The notes beneath the pieces are model-generated. The model had not been told where the DNA came from, did not search any database, and saw nothing but the letters and a program-made list of their open reading frames with translations. Positions 33,927 to 43,582 of a DNA stretch of 64,000 bases are shown piece by piece. A program made the position numbers and the translations under genes. Origin of the DNA: Cohnella algarum (lineage in GTDB: Bacteria > Bacillota > Bacilli > Paenibacillales > Paenibacillaceae); NCBI RefSeq assembly GCF_016937515.1, contig NZ_JAFHKM010000002.1, positions 5,017,001 through 5,081,000 on the forward strand, given 5' to 3'. Position 1 is the stretch's first letter. Each line of letters opens with the position of its first letter.

Positions 33927-34470
33927 TTAGCGTGAAGAAACGCCTTTTTTCGAAAATATCCCCTTCGCCGCGATCGTCGCCGCAAGCAGCAGCGGAATCC
34001 AGATTTGAAAGACAGGAAAATGAAATCGCAGATTATATTCGAAAGCGATCCAGATGTGGAAAATATAACTCGGCGAAGTAAACGTGAGCAGGTAGATGAA
34101 CCCCCGGTCAGCAGCGTGACGACCCCATGGCGGCTGTTTTTCCATAAAGAAGAGAGTCCGAGCGCGGCTCCCAAATAAAAAGCGGTCATTTTCACGAACA
34201 GTCCGACATAAATCAGCAAAATGACCAAGGGGTCGACTCTTTCCAGAAAATCGGCGATTTCGATCAGACGAACGGCGCGCAATAACGGAAAGCTAGAAAT
34301 GCTTGAAATCGACGGGTCGAGAATCGTCAGGATCAGGATATTGAAAAAGATCAAAAATCCGCCAACGAACAGATAAGACCATACGGAAATTTTCGCCAAT
34401 CTTTTTTGCTCGTTCAAATGCTTCATAAACATAAGAAAGACGACGATTTCGCCGAACGGAAAACTGATTA
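33927..34470 (-). pseudogene. gerAB remnant of second gerA-type operon
   Basis: The C-terminal half of a GerAB permease: FPFGEIVVFLMFMKHLNEQK, then VDPLVILLIYVGLFVKMTAF in one frame, and FIYLLTFTSPSYIFHIWIAF in the next. The frame changes at a C5 run (34101-34105 on +); one more base would restore it, so that break may be an error. The N-terminal half is absent, however: the sequence joins the gerAC fragment directly near 34470 without a start. The gene is dead regardless of the frameshift. Confidence 0.75.
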
Positions 34471-34471
34471 C

Positions 34472-34952
34472 TAGCGGATGCTCCTTTTGCCCCAGCCGGC
34501 TCCATTCCTTCGGATATTTTTATAAAAGACGTCGCCAATGCCGGCCGCGTCCGGCTTTCGGCCGGACGCAAAAACATATCGAGGATCTGGCCCACTCCTT
34601 GATCGCGAGCGACTTGTTCGCTGATGATGAGAGACGTATTGTGGGAGAAAAACAGTTCGCGGGACGTTTCCGAGCTTGACAACTGCATCGCTTCCCTCGG
34701 TGTTCTCCCTCTCGTCGAAAAGATGGTGATGGGGGACTGGTTTCCCGCCCCGCCTCCGCCCGTCTGGGTTGCGATCGATTGCGGAATGATGACTTGAAAG
34801 GAGACGACCCATCGGTCTTCGCTGCGGTCGATGGCCGTTGCGGCAACGATGCCGATCGAGTTCAGCTCCTTGCTGTCCCAGCATCCGGCCAGAAGGAGCG
34901 GAAACGCCAAAATCAACAATCGTAACGGGGACTTTCGGATCATCGTTCTCAC
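34472..34952 (-). pseudogene. gerAC remnant of second gerA-type operon
   Basis: The first 160 residues of a Ger(x)C lipoprotein: signal peptide with lipobox LLAGC, WDSKELNSIGIVAATAIDRS, and FFSHNTSLIISEQVARDQGV. The sequence then runs into the gerAB fragment; about 230 residues including the GerAC C-terminal domain are missing. The start (ATG at 34952) and lipobox are intact, so a short secreted fragment could still be made. Confidence 0.8.
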
Positions 34953-34970
34953 CTCTTCCGCAAACCGTTT

Positions 34971-35809
34971 TCACTTGTCGTTCCGTTCGGGCGGATTCGG
35001 CCGAAGACTTTTCTTTTCCCGGACCGGGTTTTGCGGGCTGATCAAGCGGGGCCTCAAGATCATCGCCCACCAGGGCACGCGAACGAACACGTCTTTTTGA
35101 TCGGTCGGAGCGAACGGAGCCAATGGCAGCATATAGGGAATGCCGAAGGAACGCAGTGCCGTCAGATGGATCAGCATGGCGATCAGGCCGGCCATGATCC
35201 CGAACAGGCCGAGCGTCGCGGCCAGCACCATGAAGCTGAAACGGAGCAGCCTCGTCGAATTGGATATGCTGACGGAAGGAGCGACGAAGTTGGAAATGGC
35301 CGTAAACGCGACCACGATAACCATCGCCGCCGACACAAGCCCGGCCTGAACGGCGGCTTGTCCGAGCACTAAAGCGCCGACGATGGACACCGCGGAGCCG
35401 ATGGCGCGGGGCATGCGAACCCCGCTTCGCGGAGCACTTCGAAGGTAAACTCCATCGCGAGCGCTTCGACGAAAGCAGGAAACGGCACGCCTTCCCGTTG
35501 CGCGGCAAGGCTGATCAGCAGCGTCGTCGGCAGCATTTCCTGGTGAAACGTAGTGACGGCGATGTAAAAGGACAATCGTTCGCTACGCCGTGCAAATACA
35601 TCACGGCAACCTCGGTCTGCGAGATGCGTCCGATTTTTCGGTTCACGACCCATAAGTCCGGACTTCGGAATTTGCGTCGGATTAACGCCGTATTCGTCCG
35701 CAAATTTTCCGTAAAGCCTTCCTTCGGACCGCGCCCGGGAATTTCCCCCGCCCGAAGCGGAGACGCTGTTGGCGCGTTTGCGTTTTTTTCGTCCGGAAAA
35801 AGGCCACAT
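34971..35809 (-). pseudogene. gerAA remnant of second gerA-type operon
   Basis: Compared with the gene at 2250-3714, the N-terminal 23 residues (MWPFSGRKKRKR...) are followed by a gap of roughly 100-150 residues, then GPKEGFTENLRTNTALIRRK and TEVAVMYLHGVAN in another frame, then a second gap of about 110 residues before FYIAVTTFHQEMLPTTLLIS. The membrane domain continues to RNDK, with one further frame change at a C4 run (35420-35423 on +). Two large deletions make this a true pseudogene. Order and strand match the first operon, so it was once a complete second germinant receptor. Confidence 0.82.
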
Positions 35810-35904
35810 CGCACTGTTCCCCCCGCGCTGTTCGTCCCTTCTCAGGATGGCCCTTTTTTATTCCCCCTAAACTTTCCATCCTTTCGATTGGGATAAGCCG
35901 CCCA

Positions 35905-35932
35905 TAAAAAAACACCCTCACCGCGGGGGTGT
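35905..35932 (-). terminator. rho-independent terminator after DUF2935 gene
   Basis: On the minus strand ACACCC(CC) and GGGTGT form a stem (35912-35932) followed by a run of seven Ts (35906-35912). It lies 30 nt downstream of the gene ending at 35962. Confidence 0.8.
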
Positions 35933-35961
35933 CGGGTGTTTCGTGCCGATCGTCGGGACCG

Positions 35962-36777
35962 CTACGCTTCGACGCGAGCTTCGGTTGGATCGCACTCGGG
36001 AAAGGGCAGCGCTCCCGTTTGCGCCAGCTTGATCAAATAATAGCATTCCTCCCGCGCCATATGGTCCGGCATCAACGGGCTGATGATGTCGAGCGCTTCC
36101 GCCTTCAGTTCCAGCTCCTCCAGCTCGTGCAAAAACTTGCGAAACAGCGCCATTTCGAGATCCACCTGCCTGTGGAATCGTCCCATGGCCGGAAAATCCT
36201 GCAGTCGGGTTCGCATGTAGCCCGCCATTTCGACCGCTTTCAAATAAAGCGCCTGGAAATGTTTTTCGAAGTCTTTGCTTTTATGCAGCAAATCCGCTTC
36301 TACCCGGTCGAGCCCCATCGCGATCGAGCCCGCGTGGCCGAACGCGTCCTGCAACCACAGCAGGTCATGATGCAGCGGATGATAAACCGGAACCGGCCGT
36401 CCGGCCAGCAACGCATCCAAAATACGGACATATTCCTCCAACTCGTTGACCATATGATTAAAAAAAGTAGGGGGCAGCGAAACCGTCACTTCCCCTTTAA
36501 GCGATCTCGCGAGCAAATCCAGTTTGAATTCGCGAAGCGCCATCGTCGCTTCATGCGCGGCCGCGTTAAGTCCGCTCAGGTCCGAACCGGGCCCGGCGGA
36601 ACGCGCCGTCTCCAGCAGCCGGTCGAACTCGGCGATAAAACGCTGGGCTTGCGCGATGTCATTTTGCTCTTTCGGCGACAAGGCGTTGAAAATAAAACGC
36701 GAGTGGTCGCCCAATATTTGCAGCCAAAACCTGTGCTCGAAAAGAGCGGCCGCATGATCGTTTCCTTGCAGGGGCAA
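35962..36777 (-). CDS. DUF2935 family helical-bundle protein
   Basis: A 271-residue protein made of two similar helical units: EHRFWLQILGDHSRFIFNAL near the start and LHHDLLWLQDAFGHAGSIAM in the middle, each with His and Glu/Asp spaced as in DUF2935 proteins, which appear to bind a metal in a four-helix bundle (ferritin- or hemerythrin-like). A late HMAREECYYLIKL helix ends the second unit. It is transcribed alone with its own terminator. The function is unknown; the family is common in spore-forming Firmicutes. Confidence 0.82.
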   Translation of the reverse strand: MPLQGNDHAAALFEHRFWLQILGDHSRFIFNALSPKEQNDIAQAQRFIAEFDRLLETARSAGPGSDLSGLNAAAHEATMALREFKLDLLARSLKGEVTVSLPPTFFNHMVNELEEYVRILDALLAGRPVPVYHPLHHDLLWLQDAFGHAGSIAMGLDRVEADLLHKSKDFEKHFQALYLKAVEMAGYMRTRLQDFPAMGRFHRQVDLEMALFRKFLHELEELELKAEALDIISPLMPDHMAREECYYLIKLAQTGALPFPECDPTEARVEA

Positions 36778-37261
36778 TTGAACATCCTCCTTTTTCCGCA
36801 GGCATATACGGGCTACAACAATTTTATGTGCCGGCGCGGGAGGAGATTCTCTTTTTGCCGATTGGACGCTGCGATTTCGTATCCCCTTGTTTCAGCTCGG
36901 AGGATCGGACCTTCTCATCCCTCTTCGCCTCCCCTTATCCGTATCCCCTCCGCTCAGCAGCAGCCCTTCATCTTCTATGTGCTGCCCTATCCGTATCCCC
37001 TCTTCTCAGAAAGACGAAGGGGCAAAAAAGAACCCCCTTGCCTGAGCAAAGGGATATCCATAAACGGAACGTTGAATCGTGAGCAAATGAAGTTTTCCCG
37101 TCCATGCCCGAGAAGTAAAGTTCGGAGAACGGGTGCGGGCTTATAAAAAATACGTCTATAGCGGGAATGCCGCATTTCTGAACGAAGGGGATACCGATAA
37201 GGATGGTTTAAAACGAAATATACTCCTCTCCTCCCTCCCCTTGCCCGAAACCTTCGACCGT
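36778..37261. other. gene-free region with CGTATCCCC repeats
   Basis: No credible gene is seen. CCTTATCCGTATCCCC (36933-36948) and CCCTATCCGTATCCCC (36985-37000) are near-identical; CGTATCCCC also occurs at 36879-36886 onward, and GGGGATACCGATAAGG (37187-37202) is an inverted, one-mismatch copy of the same unit. A weak stem AAGGGG/CCCCCTT surrounds 37016-37044. Meaning unknown. Confidence 0.45.
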
Positions 37262-38074
37262 TTATACGAGGGTAATCTGCTGGCCGCTTTTGACCTCGAT
37301 TACCGCTTCATCGGCGCGAATCCAAACGCTCTGGGCGGTCGGGTTGTAAACAAACTCCATCCCTGCCGAAAACCGAAGCTGCCGGTACGCTTTGAAATAA
37401 TCGACGATTTCGATGTTCGTCGCATACCAGATCTCTTCCCGTCCGCCGACAAATTCGCAAAATTGCTCGATGAGCTCCCAGTTGTTATCCTGGTCGAACT
37501 CATAACTGTGGCCCCAAACGTACATTAAAATCAAATGCTGCGGCTTGTCGATTCCGACAAACGTTTCGGCATGCTCCATCAATTGCTGTTTATGATGGCA
37601 CGTAGCTTTCCACTCGAGCCAATCGTCAGGCAGGCTGAAGCTTCCGGTCGTTTGCACGACGCGGGCATATTCGATTCCGAGGTGCGGAAGCATTTCCTTG
37701 AGTTGTTCCGAATAAGAACCGTTCGGATAGGACATGCCTCTGACCGTATAGCCGAACAGCCGTTCCAGTTTTTTGCGGTCTTCCATCACTTCGTGCACCA
37801 TTTGTTCCCTTGGGCATCTCGCAATCGATGGATGCGTTAGCGTATGCGCCGAAACCTCATGGCCTTGATAAAGCGCAACGGCTTCTTCTTCCGTCAGTCT
37901 GCGTCTGGCTCCCGCTTGGCCGAACAGACCCGAATTAAGATGGAACGTGCCTTTTATTCCATGACGATTAAAAATGTTTACCAGCCGCTTATCGGCCTCG
38001 ACAGCATCGTCATAACTCATCGTAAGCGCTTTATACTTTCCGTGCGGGTAACAAAGGTGGACTTTTGCAGACAT
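37262..38074 (-). CDS. polysaccharide deacetylase family protein
   Basis: A 270-residue NodB-homology protein without a signal peptide. The metal/catalytic motif 1 is TMSYDDA (Asp22-Asp23), motif 2 is SAHTLTH (His77 and His81), and motif 3 is likely SYPNGSY. The absence of a signal sequence and the single domain suggest a cytoplasmic substrate or deacetylase-like protein rather than a cell-wall enzyme. The C-terminal 50 residues (NPTAQSVWIRADEAVIEV) look like a small beta domain. It lies 36 nt downstream of the LytTR gene on the same strand, so the agr-like system may control it directly. Confidence 0.87.
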   Translation of the reverse strand: MSAKVHLCYPHGKYKALTMSYDDAVEADKRLVNIFNRHGIKGTFHLNSGLFGQAGARRRLTEEEAVALYQGHEVSAHTLTHPSIARCPREQMVHEVMEDRKKLERLFGYTVRGMSYPNGSYSEQLKEMLPHLGIEYARVVQTTGSFSLPDDWLEWKATCHHKQQLMEHAETFVGIDKPQHLILMYVWGHSYEFDQDNNWELIEQFCEFVGGREEIWYATNIEIVDYFKAYRQLRFSAGMEFVYNPTAQSVWIRADEAVIEVKSGQQITLV

Positions 38075-38110
38075 GATTTCGACCTCTCTTCTACTTTGAA
38101 AAAAGCGAGA

Positions 38111-38491
38111 CTAAAGCGTCCCGCTTTTGATTATTCGGACTTCCGGATAATATTTTTGCAGACGGGGAATATTGACTCGGGCTATCGGGCAGAAAACGCC
38201 TTCCGCTTCCGCGCCGAAATGAATTTGTTGCAAATCGCTGAAAATGAAATCAATTTTTCGGGCATTGGCCAAAACGCCTCGATCGACCTCTTCGAAGCCG
38301 GTGCCGTCAAGAAGTATTCTCCAATCCTGCAACGTCGATTGCAAAGTATATTCCCTACGGTGAATCCCGTAAAAATGAATGCACTTTCCGATAACCCGCA
38401 AAAAAAGCAAGTGTTCGAGCGGCAACAAAATGCGAACGCCCCTGTCGTGTTTGCTTTCTTTATAGATTACCGGGATTGAGAATAATTCCAT
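38111..38491 (-). CDS. single-domain LytTR DNA-binding regulator
   Basis: A 126-residue protein consisting of a LytTR domain alone (LPLEHLLFLRVIGKCIHFYG, HRREYTLQSTLQDWRILLD, FEEVDRGVLANARKIDFIF); there is no receiver domain. In canonical agr loci the LytTR domain is joined to a receiver that is phosphorylated by AgrC. Here both the receiver and the kinase are absent. The ATG at 38491 follows AAGGTGGGGG, which overlaps the stop of the AgrD-like gene, so the two are coupled. It probably regulates this operon and perhaps the deacetylase gene downstream. Confidence 0.83.
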   Translation of the reverse strand: MELFSIPVIYKESKHDRGVRILLPLEHLLFLRVIGKCIHFYGIHRREYTLQSTLQDWRILLDGTGFEEVDRGVLANARKIDFIFSDLQQIHFGAEAEGVFCPIARVNIPRLQKYYPEVRIIKSGTL

Positions 38492-38500
38492 GCCCCCACC

Positions 38501-38614
38501 TTATTCAGCGTCTTCAACGTCGGGATTACCGTAAAAAAATTTGGAAACTACGAGGAAAATCGCCGAGACAGATAAAAATAACGACAATTTTTTCATGGTT
38601 TTTTTCAATAGCAT
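38501..38614 (-). CDS. AgrD-like cyclic lactone autoinducer precursor (37 residues)
   Basis: A 37-codon gene, ATG at 38614 and TAA at 38501-38503, preceded by AAGGAGGAGGG formed by the end of the agrB gene. The product has a basic amphipathic and hydrophobic leader (MLLKKTMKKLSLFLSVSAIF), then VVSKFFYGNPDVEDAE. This is the AgrD plan: a nucleophile (here Ser24, not Cys) followed by four residues with bulky aromatics (KFFY) and an acidic tail that AgrB removes. The predicted signal is a lactone closed between Ser24 and Tyr28, with an unknown number of tail residues before it. Assignment rests on position between agrB and lytTR and on this layout. Confidence 0.75.
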   Translation of the reverse strand: MLLKKTMKKLSLFLSVSAIFLVVSKFFYGNPDVEDAE

Positions 38615-38615
38615 C

Positions 38616-39154
38616 TTACCCTCCTCCTTTCCGCGTAATTAAAGTTAAGCTTTGAAATAACGTAGAGACTACTGCTATTTGATTCAATGCAACGAAATTA
38701 ATCGTTACAAGGATCACGGAAATCCATTTGAATGCCGTTTTTTGCTTGACATTTGAAAATTTTTGCCCATGTCCGGTGGGGGCAAGAAGCAAGACGAGAG
38801 CTAAGGACACGATATTAAGGGGGATTAACCAGATTTCCTCAATAGCCGGCATCATCGCAATCCCTATGGCGACCGCTGCGGTAAAAATGACGCATGCATC
38901 CATTTGCTTAAAATGCCAGCCCCTGAAAAATACCGCAACAAGCCTAAAACGGCCAAAGCTGCGATAGCTTCAGAAAATACGCCTAAAAAAATACCGCCGG
39001 CGGCCGTTAGCATAATAATGAAGATCATGCTGATCCAAAGCATAAGAGCAAAACGCAGCGTGCGTTCCGATACGCTCGGATCCGCTCCGTTTCTTTTCAT
39101 ATATCGGGCACCAGTTATCGATATATGCTCAACGATTCCAGTTTTGATCCGCAT
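38616..39154 (-). CDS. accessory gene regulator B (AgrB) peptide-processing protease, frame interrupted
   Basis: A membrane cysteine endopeptidase that trims and cyclises AgrD. The N-terminal frame ends in LAVLGLLRYFSG; the C-terminal frame resumes with WHFKQMDACVIFTAAVAIGI. One base is missing at a C4 run on + (38920-38923); restoring it gives RYFSGGWHFKQMDACV with His81 and Cys88 spaced as in S. aureus AgrB (His77, Cys84), and a 179-residue protein of normal length with about five helices. The start at 39154 overlaps the membrane-sensor gene. The break is probably a sequence error. Confidence 0.82.
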
Positions 39155-39815
39155 ACTCTTGATCTTTCCTTTGTATCGTGGTTAATAGAATTGTCGAGAC
39201 GATCAGCAAAACGACCAGCAAGAAAATGAACCATTCGAGATTGGAAAGCGAGTACCACGCGTAGGCGACGCTCATGGAAATCATGGAAAGAAAAGATGCC
39301 AGGCTTACAACGATTAATCTCTGACTCATTCGGCTCCAGTGAAACGGACTGTTCCGAGAAGTCGGAATAAACAAAAACCCAATTCTGTTTCTTTGAAAAT
39401 AACTGCCTAGTACATAACAAACCAACGCGCAAAACACTTGAACCGAATAGATTTCGAAGCTCGTCTTGTCATCGAGAGAGGCTGAAGAAGCCGCTCCCGT
39501 CGCTATGGTCAACATGATGACGACTCCTTGAAAAACAGCGTACACAATGCTGAATGAACATAAAATAAAGCTCCAGATCAGAGGCGTATCAAACAGTAAC
39601 CAAAAACAAAGCGCAAGGCATAACATCTGAATCATCGGAGCAAGCGGTATATCATAATGAATCATCAAGACGTAGGAAAACAGCGAACAGACAATGGAAG
39701 TAAATACGATTTGCGGCCAATAATGGGATACGGTGTAACGAAACAAAGCTAAAATAACGACGATTACGCCGATGTACTCGATTACGGAAATAGAGATAAA
39801 TGCCAACGAAGACAC
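39129..39815 (-). CDS. AgrC-sensor-like membrane protein without kinase domain
   Basis: A 228-residue protein of about six transmembrane helices, resembling the sensor half of AgrC-type peptide receptors; start GTG at 39815 with CGGAGGG five bases upstream. The last helix (LEWFIFLLVVLLIVSTILLT) is followed by a short QRKDQEYADQNWNR tail where AgrC would continue into its dimerisation and kinase domains. The stop lies 26 nt inside the agrB start, so no kinase remains and no frameshifted kinase sequence follows. It may be a receptor for the cyclic peptide, its exporter partner, or a decayed AgrC. Confidence 0.65.
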   Translation of the reverse strand: MSSLAFISISVIEYIGVIVVILALFRYTVSHYWPQIVFTSIVCSLFSYVLMIHYDIPLAPMIQMLCLALCFWLLFDTPLIWSFILCSFSIVYAVFQGVVIMLTIATGAASSASLDDKTSFEIYSVQVFCALVCYVLGSYFQRNRIGFLFIPTSRNSPFHWSRMSQRLIVVSLASFLSMISMSVAYAWYSLSNLEWFIFLLVVLLIVSTILLTTIQRKDQEYADQNWNR

Positions 39816-39941
39816 GTTTACCCTCCGAATGACATAATTTTCATCGCCTTTCGTTCAAAATTAGTATAACCCAAATTTTAGTAGGGCGGGAGATGGTATT
39901 TTAAAAAAATCAAATCTTTCATATGTGACTAGCGGATCACG

Positions 39942-40841
39942 CTATTCGACCCGAAACTCGGCGTTCAGCGTTCGTTCGATCGGGGTCCCCATTCCTTCCA
40001 CCGTTTTGGAGACGCGGTAAATCCCCGGCGCCAGATCCGCGATCCGAATCGATTGTTCCCAGGTCAGCCCGGAGGAAAGCTGAATTCCGATCGCGGGAAC
40101 TCCCGTGTTTTCTTTCGCCGGCACCCCGGTCCACCCGTCTTCCCCGTCGCGCTCTAGCCGATAATCCAACCCGTAGAACAATGTCGTCCGGCCGCGGTTG
40201 ACAAGCCTAACGACGATTTCGGCGTCGGCCGGATAAACGGCGCGATCCAACGCAAGATCGGCCGCGACTTCCTGAACGGGGACTTCGACGACGCTTGCAG
40301 CGGTATCTTCCACCGTCGAACCATTCAGAATTTCCACCGAAAAATAATAGCGGACATCTGCCTTTTCCGGAAGCTTCACCCTGAAGCCGGTATAGCCGTT
40401 CCAGGAGTCGAGATTTTCCAAGCTCTCTTCGACCGTTCGCACGTAAGCGTCGTTCCTGTCCCGCTCCGTCAATTTGTAGCGTATCGTTCGATCGGCCATT
40501 TCGCTTGTTTTGCCCGGTTCGACCGCCTGAACCCAGGCTTCCGCCGGCTCCCCCGGCCGCTTGAAGCCAGCCGAGATCGAAACGCCGATACCGCCTCCCG
40601 TTATCCACTTGCCGGTCGGCGCTTGAAATTCGCCGTAATCGGGCTCGAAGCTATGCGGCTCCGTTTCTCCCGAAACGACTTCTCCCATCGAAATCGGCGA
40701 ATGATAGCCGACAACCGGTTCCGCTTCCGGTGCGGCGGCCCGGCCGTTCGAGCAGCCCGACGCCGCGAGCAGCGCGAAAGCCAGCGCCAGGAAAGGCATC
40801 GGCGCTGTTGTCCGGAAAAAAGAAAACTTTCGGCTCGACAT
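39942..40841 (-). CDS. lipoprotein with C-terminal Ig-like domain
   Basis: A 299-residue lipoprotein (lipobox AASGC, Cys30). The first half is unassigned; the C-terminal 110 residues (LALDRAVYPADAEIVVRLVN, YGLDYRLERDGEDGWTGVP, then LAPGIYRVSKTVEG) follow the bacterial immunoglobulin-like group 14 pattern. It is expected on the outer face of the membrane. It lies downstream of rlmN on the same strand, with a gap of 59 nt; no functional link is evident. Confidence 0.8.
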   Translation of the reverse strand: MSSRKFSFFRTTAPMPFLALAFALLAASGCSNGRAAAPEAEPVVGYHSPISMGEVVSGETEPHSFEPDYGEFQAPTGKWITGGGIGVSISAGFKRPGEPAEAWVQAVEPGKTSEMADRTIRYKLTERDRNDAYVRTVEESLENLDSWNGYTGFRVKLPEKADVRYYFSVEILNGSTVEDTAASVVEVPVQEVAADLALDRAVYPADAEIVVRLVNRGRTTLFYGLDYRLERDGEDGWTGVPAKENTGVPAIGIQLSSGLTWEQSIRIADLAPGIYRVSKTVEGMGTPIERTLNAEFRVE

Positions 40842-40900
40842 AAAAAAGGCCTCCTTCCATCATGTTTACACGACGAGAAGAAGACCCTTAAAGTTGCATT

Positions 40901-41983
40901 TTAGCCGACGATTTGACGCTCCCGTTCGGTTCCGCTTCGCAACTGCTTGCTTCGCAGCTGCCCGCAAGCGGCGTCGATATCCGTCCCGTGCTCGATGCGC
41001 ACGGTGCAGTTGACGCCCCGTTTTTTCAGCGTGTCGTAAAACGCGCGCACGGACTCCTGCTCGCTGCGCTGGTATTGACTGTGCTCGTCGACCGGATTGT
41101 ACGGAATGAGATTGACCGTGACCTGCTTGACGCGATGCCCGATCAAATCCGCAAGCTCGGCGGCATGCTCTTTGCGGTCGTTGACGTCGCGAAGCAAAAT
41201 GTATTCGAGCGTTATTTTCCGGTTCGAGCGCTCCAGGTAATAATCGACCGCCGGCATCAGCTTCTCGAGCGGAATGGCGCGGTTGATTTTCATAATTTTC
41301 GTCCGCAGCTCGTCGTTCGGCGCATGCAGGGACAGCGCCAGGTTCACCTGCAAATCGCTGTCCGCGAATTCGACGATTTTGTCCGCAAGTCCGCTGGTCG
41401 AAACCGTAATGTGGCGGGGACCGATCGCAAGCCCTTTCGGATGCTTGACGATCCGCACGAAGCCGGACATGTTCGCAAAGTTGTCGAACGGCTCACCGAT
41501 GCCCATCACGACGACGTGCGTCACCTTTTCCCCCTTGCCCGCCCGGTCCAAAAAGAACTGGACGTTCATCACTTGCTCCACGATTTCTCCGGCGGACAAA
41601 TCGCGGCTTTTGGCGAGCAGGCCGCTTGCGCAGAAGCTGCAGCCGATATTGCACCCGACCTGGGTCGTGACGCATACCGACAGTCCGAACTTATGCCGCA
41701 TCAGCACGGTTTCGATCAAGTGACCGTCGGCCAGCCGGAACAAAAACTTGACCGTTCCGTCCGCCGATTGCTGTTTCGTATGCTCATTCATTGACCGCAG
41801 GAAAAAATGTTCGTCCAGCAGCCGCGCGCATTCCTCGTTGACGTCCGCCATTTCGGCGAAGGACGCCGCCCGCTCGCGGTAAAGCCCTTCCCAAACCCGG
41901 GAAGCGCGGTGCTTCTTGTGTCCCCGTTCCGCCAGCCAGGCCGCAAGCTCGTCATATGTCAATCCGTAAACGGACGTTCTCAT
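40901..41983 (-). CDS. rlmN: 23S rRNA (adenine-2503-C2)-methyltransferase RlmN
   Basis: A 360-residue radical SAM methyltransferase that modifies A2503 of 23S rRNA and t[14 protein letters not shown] (Cys111, Cys115, Cys118) binds the 4Fe-4S cluster, [12 protein letters not shown] is the SAM-binding GEP region, and two methyl-transfer cysteines are expected at the [16 protein letters not shown] site and near DAACGQL at the C-terminus. Length and N-terminal [10 protein letters not shown] fold are normal for RlmN. It is not Cfr by context. Monocistronic or followed by the lipoprotein gene. Confidence 0.95.
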   Translation of the reverse strand: MRTSVYGLTYDELAAWLAERGHKKHRASRVWEGLYRERAASFAEMADVNEECARLLDEHFFLRSMNEHTKQQSADGTVKFLFRLADGHLIETVLMRHKFGLSVCVTTQVGCNIGCSFCASGLLAKSRDLSAGEIVEQVMNVQFFLDRAGKGEKVTHVVVMGIGEPFDNFANMSGFVRIVKHPKGLAIGPRHITVSTSGLADKIVEFADSDLQVNLALSLHAPNDELRTKIMKINRAIPLEKLMPAVDYYLERSNRKITLEYILLRDVNDRKEHAAELADLIGHRVKQVTVNLIPYNPVDEHSQYQRSEQESVRAFYDTLKKRGVNCTVRIEHGTDIDAACGQLRSKQLRSGTERERQIVG

Positions 41984-42085
41984 GTTCGCTTAACCTCTTT
42001 TCCGTTGATGCTCCGCCTTTTATTGTCCCAGATTTTTGAGCTTTAAACAAGTGAAACGCAGGTGAAAGAAATGCTCACATGGTTA

Positions 42086-42114
42086 TTGACACTTGCGGTG
42101 CCCGGTGCTAAGAT
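42086..42114 (+). promoter_or_regulatory. sigma-A promoter for SLH-like protein
   Basis: Consensus TTGACA (42086-42091) and TAAGAT (42109-42114), 17 bp apart, 51 bp before the TTG start at 42165. Confidence 0.75.
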
Positions 42115-42164
42115 CATTTCAATTCATACATATCTACTAGGATTTATTTCGAGGAGGAATGGTC

Positions 42165-43543
42165 TTGTACAACAAATCCGTTTTATGGCCGAAGCTGGGA
42201 CTGGCCGCTTTTCTGTCCGTTGCCGTCGCGCTGCCCGGAACGGCGGCCAGTGCCGCCTCTCCCGCCCCGTGCAGTTCATCGCCGCCAAGGCCGAGCCGCA
42301 GGAAAGCCCCGCGGATTACGCCCTGTTTTTGAAGGACAAGCTCGGCATCTCGCTTCCCGAAACCGTTACGAAGGGCAGCTTCGTTTCGGCCGTCGCCGAA
42401 GCGCTCGCTCTCGTCCCTTCCGGCGAAGCCGTAGCGTTCGCCGACCTGGACTCGTCCAGCGCATACTATCCGGCCGCGGCCGCGCTGTACGAGAACGGAA
42501 TCATCTCGTCCGGCTCCGTCCAGGCGGAAAAGGCGCTTAGCGCGGTCGGCGCCGTTCAGCTGGCGCTGAAAGCCGCAGGCCTCAAAGAGCTGGCGTACAC
42601 GTATCCCGAGTCGAAGGTGAGCAAGGCGCTTGCCAAGCTGAATTTGTCCGTCGGCGTCGTCGGCCTGCAAGGAGGACAAGAACTGGCGGCCGCGGTGGAT
42701 ACCGGATTGCTGCCGGAAGCTTTTTACGGTCAGATCCGGCCGAAAGCCGCCGCTTCCCCTTCGCTGTCCTCCGTGCTCCTCGGCAAAGCGCTGGAAGCGA
42801 AAGGGCTGTACAAGCATTACCTCGGCTACGCGAGCGACGACGACATTTACGTCAAGCTGAACGACGCGTACCGCGCTTCCGATATCATCAAGTCGCCCGA
42901 ATTGCAAGCGGTCGTCGACGAAGCGCTGAAGCAGGACCTCGTCACGGGCTACAACCTGAAGGACAGCCGCTACGACGCCAATTTCGTCGACTCTCTCGCG
43001 CTCGTCTACGGCCACTCCGATCTGACGCACGCGATTCAATTGATCGGGCTGTTTCGCAGCGAAGGCATCGAGGCCAAGATCCAGTTCGAGCCGAAAACGT
43101 CCGCCTTCATTTATTTGCAGGAATGGGGAGATCCCGGCGTATCCGACCTCTACGAAGTCGTTCAAATCGAAAACGGCAACTACATTCAATACGCCAAAGA
43201 ATACGACATCGCCTTCGAATTCGAAAACGAAGCCGACAAAGCCCGCTTTAACGACATCGTGCTCGCCTATGCCAAGAAAAACAGCGACGATCAAAGCGGC
43301 CTGATCGCAAGCTCCTGGTGGCAGCCTCTGTATTATTCGCTGACGGAGCTTCCCGATTACCCGATCATTACGAACAACAAAATCGAAAACGGCCATTACT
43401 ACGCGCAATCGTTTTCCCTGAAGGAAGATTCGGCCGACATTTCCGGCGCCTTCAAGCAAATCGATCCGAACGTCCGCGTCATCAACTACGACTTTTGGGT
43501 CGACGCCCCGTTTTACCGTTATTTGAACGGAGAGTCTTCCTGA
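42165..43543 (+). CDS. secreted SLH-like protein of unknown function, frame interrupted near signal peptide
   Basis: From TTG at 42165 (GAGGAGG seven bases before) the sequence gives a clear signal peptide (KLGLAAFLSVAVALPGTAAS, then AASPAP). It then shifts frame at a C4 run (42265-42268); a fifth C continues into VQFIAAKAEPQESPADYALF and a 459-residue protein. Residues 60-150 resemble one to two S-layer-homology repeats (FADLDSSSAYYPAAAALYEN GIISSG). The C-terminal 290 residues (YKHYLGYASDDDIYVKLNDA, IQLIGLFRSEGIEAKIQFEP) are not recognised. Likely cell-surface attached. It has its own promoter and terminator. Confidence 0.75.
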
Positions 43544-43582
43544 TCGGCTTAGACCGGCCGAACCGAACGACAAACCCAAAAA

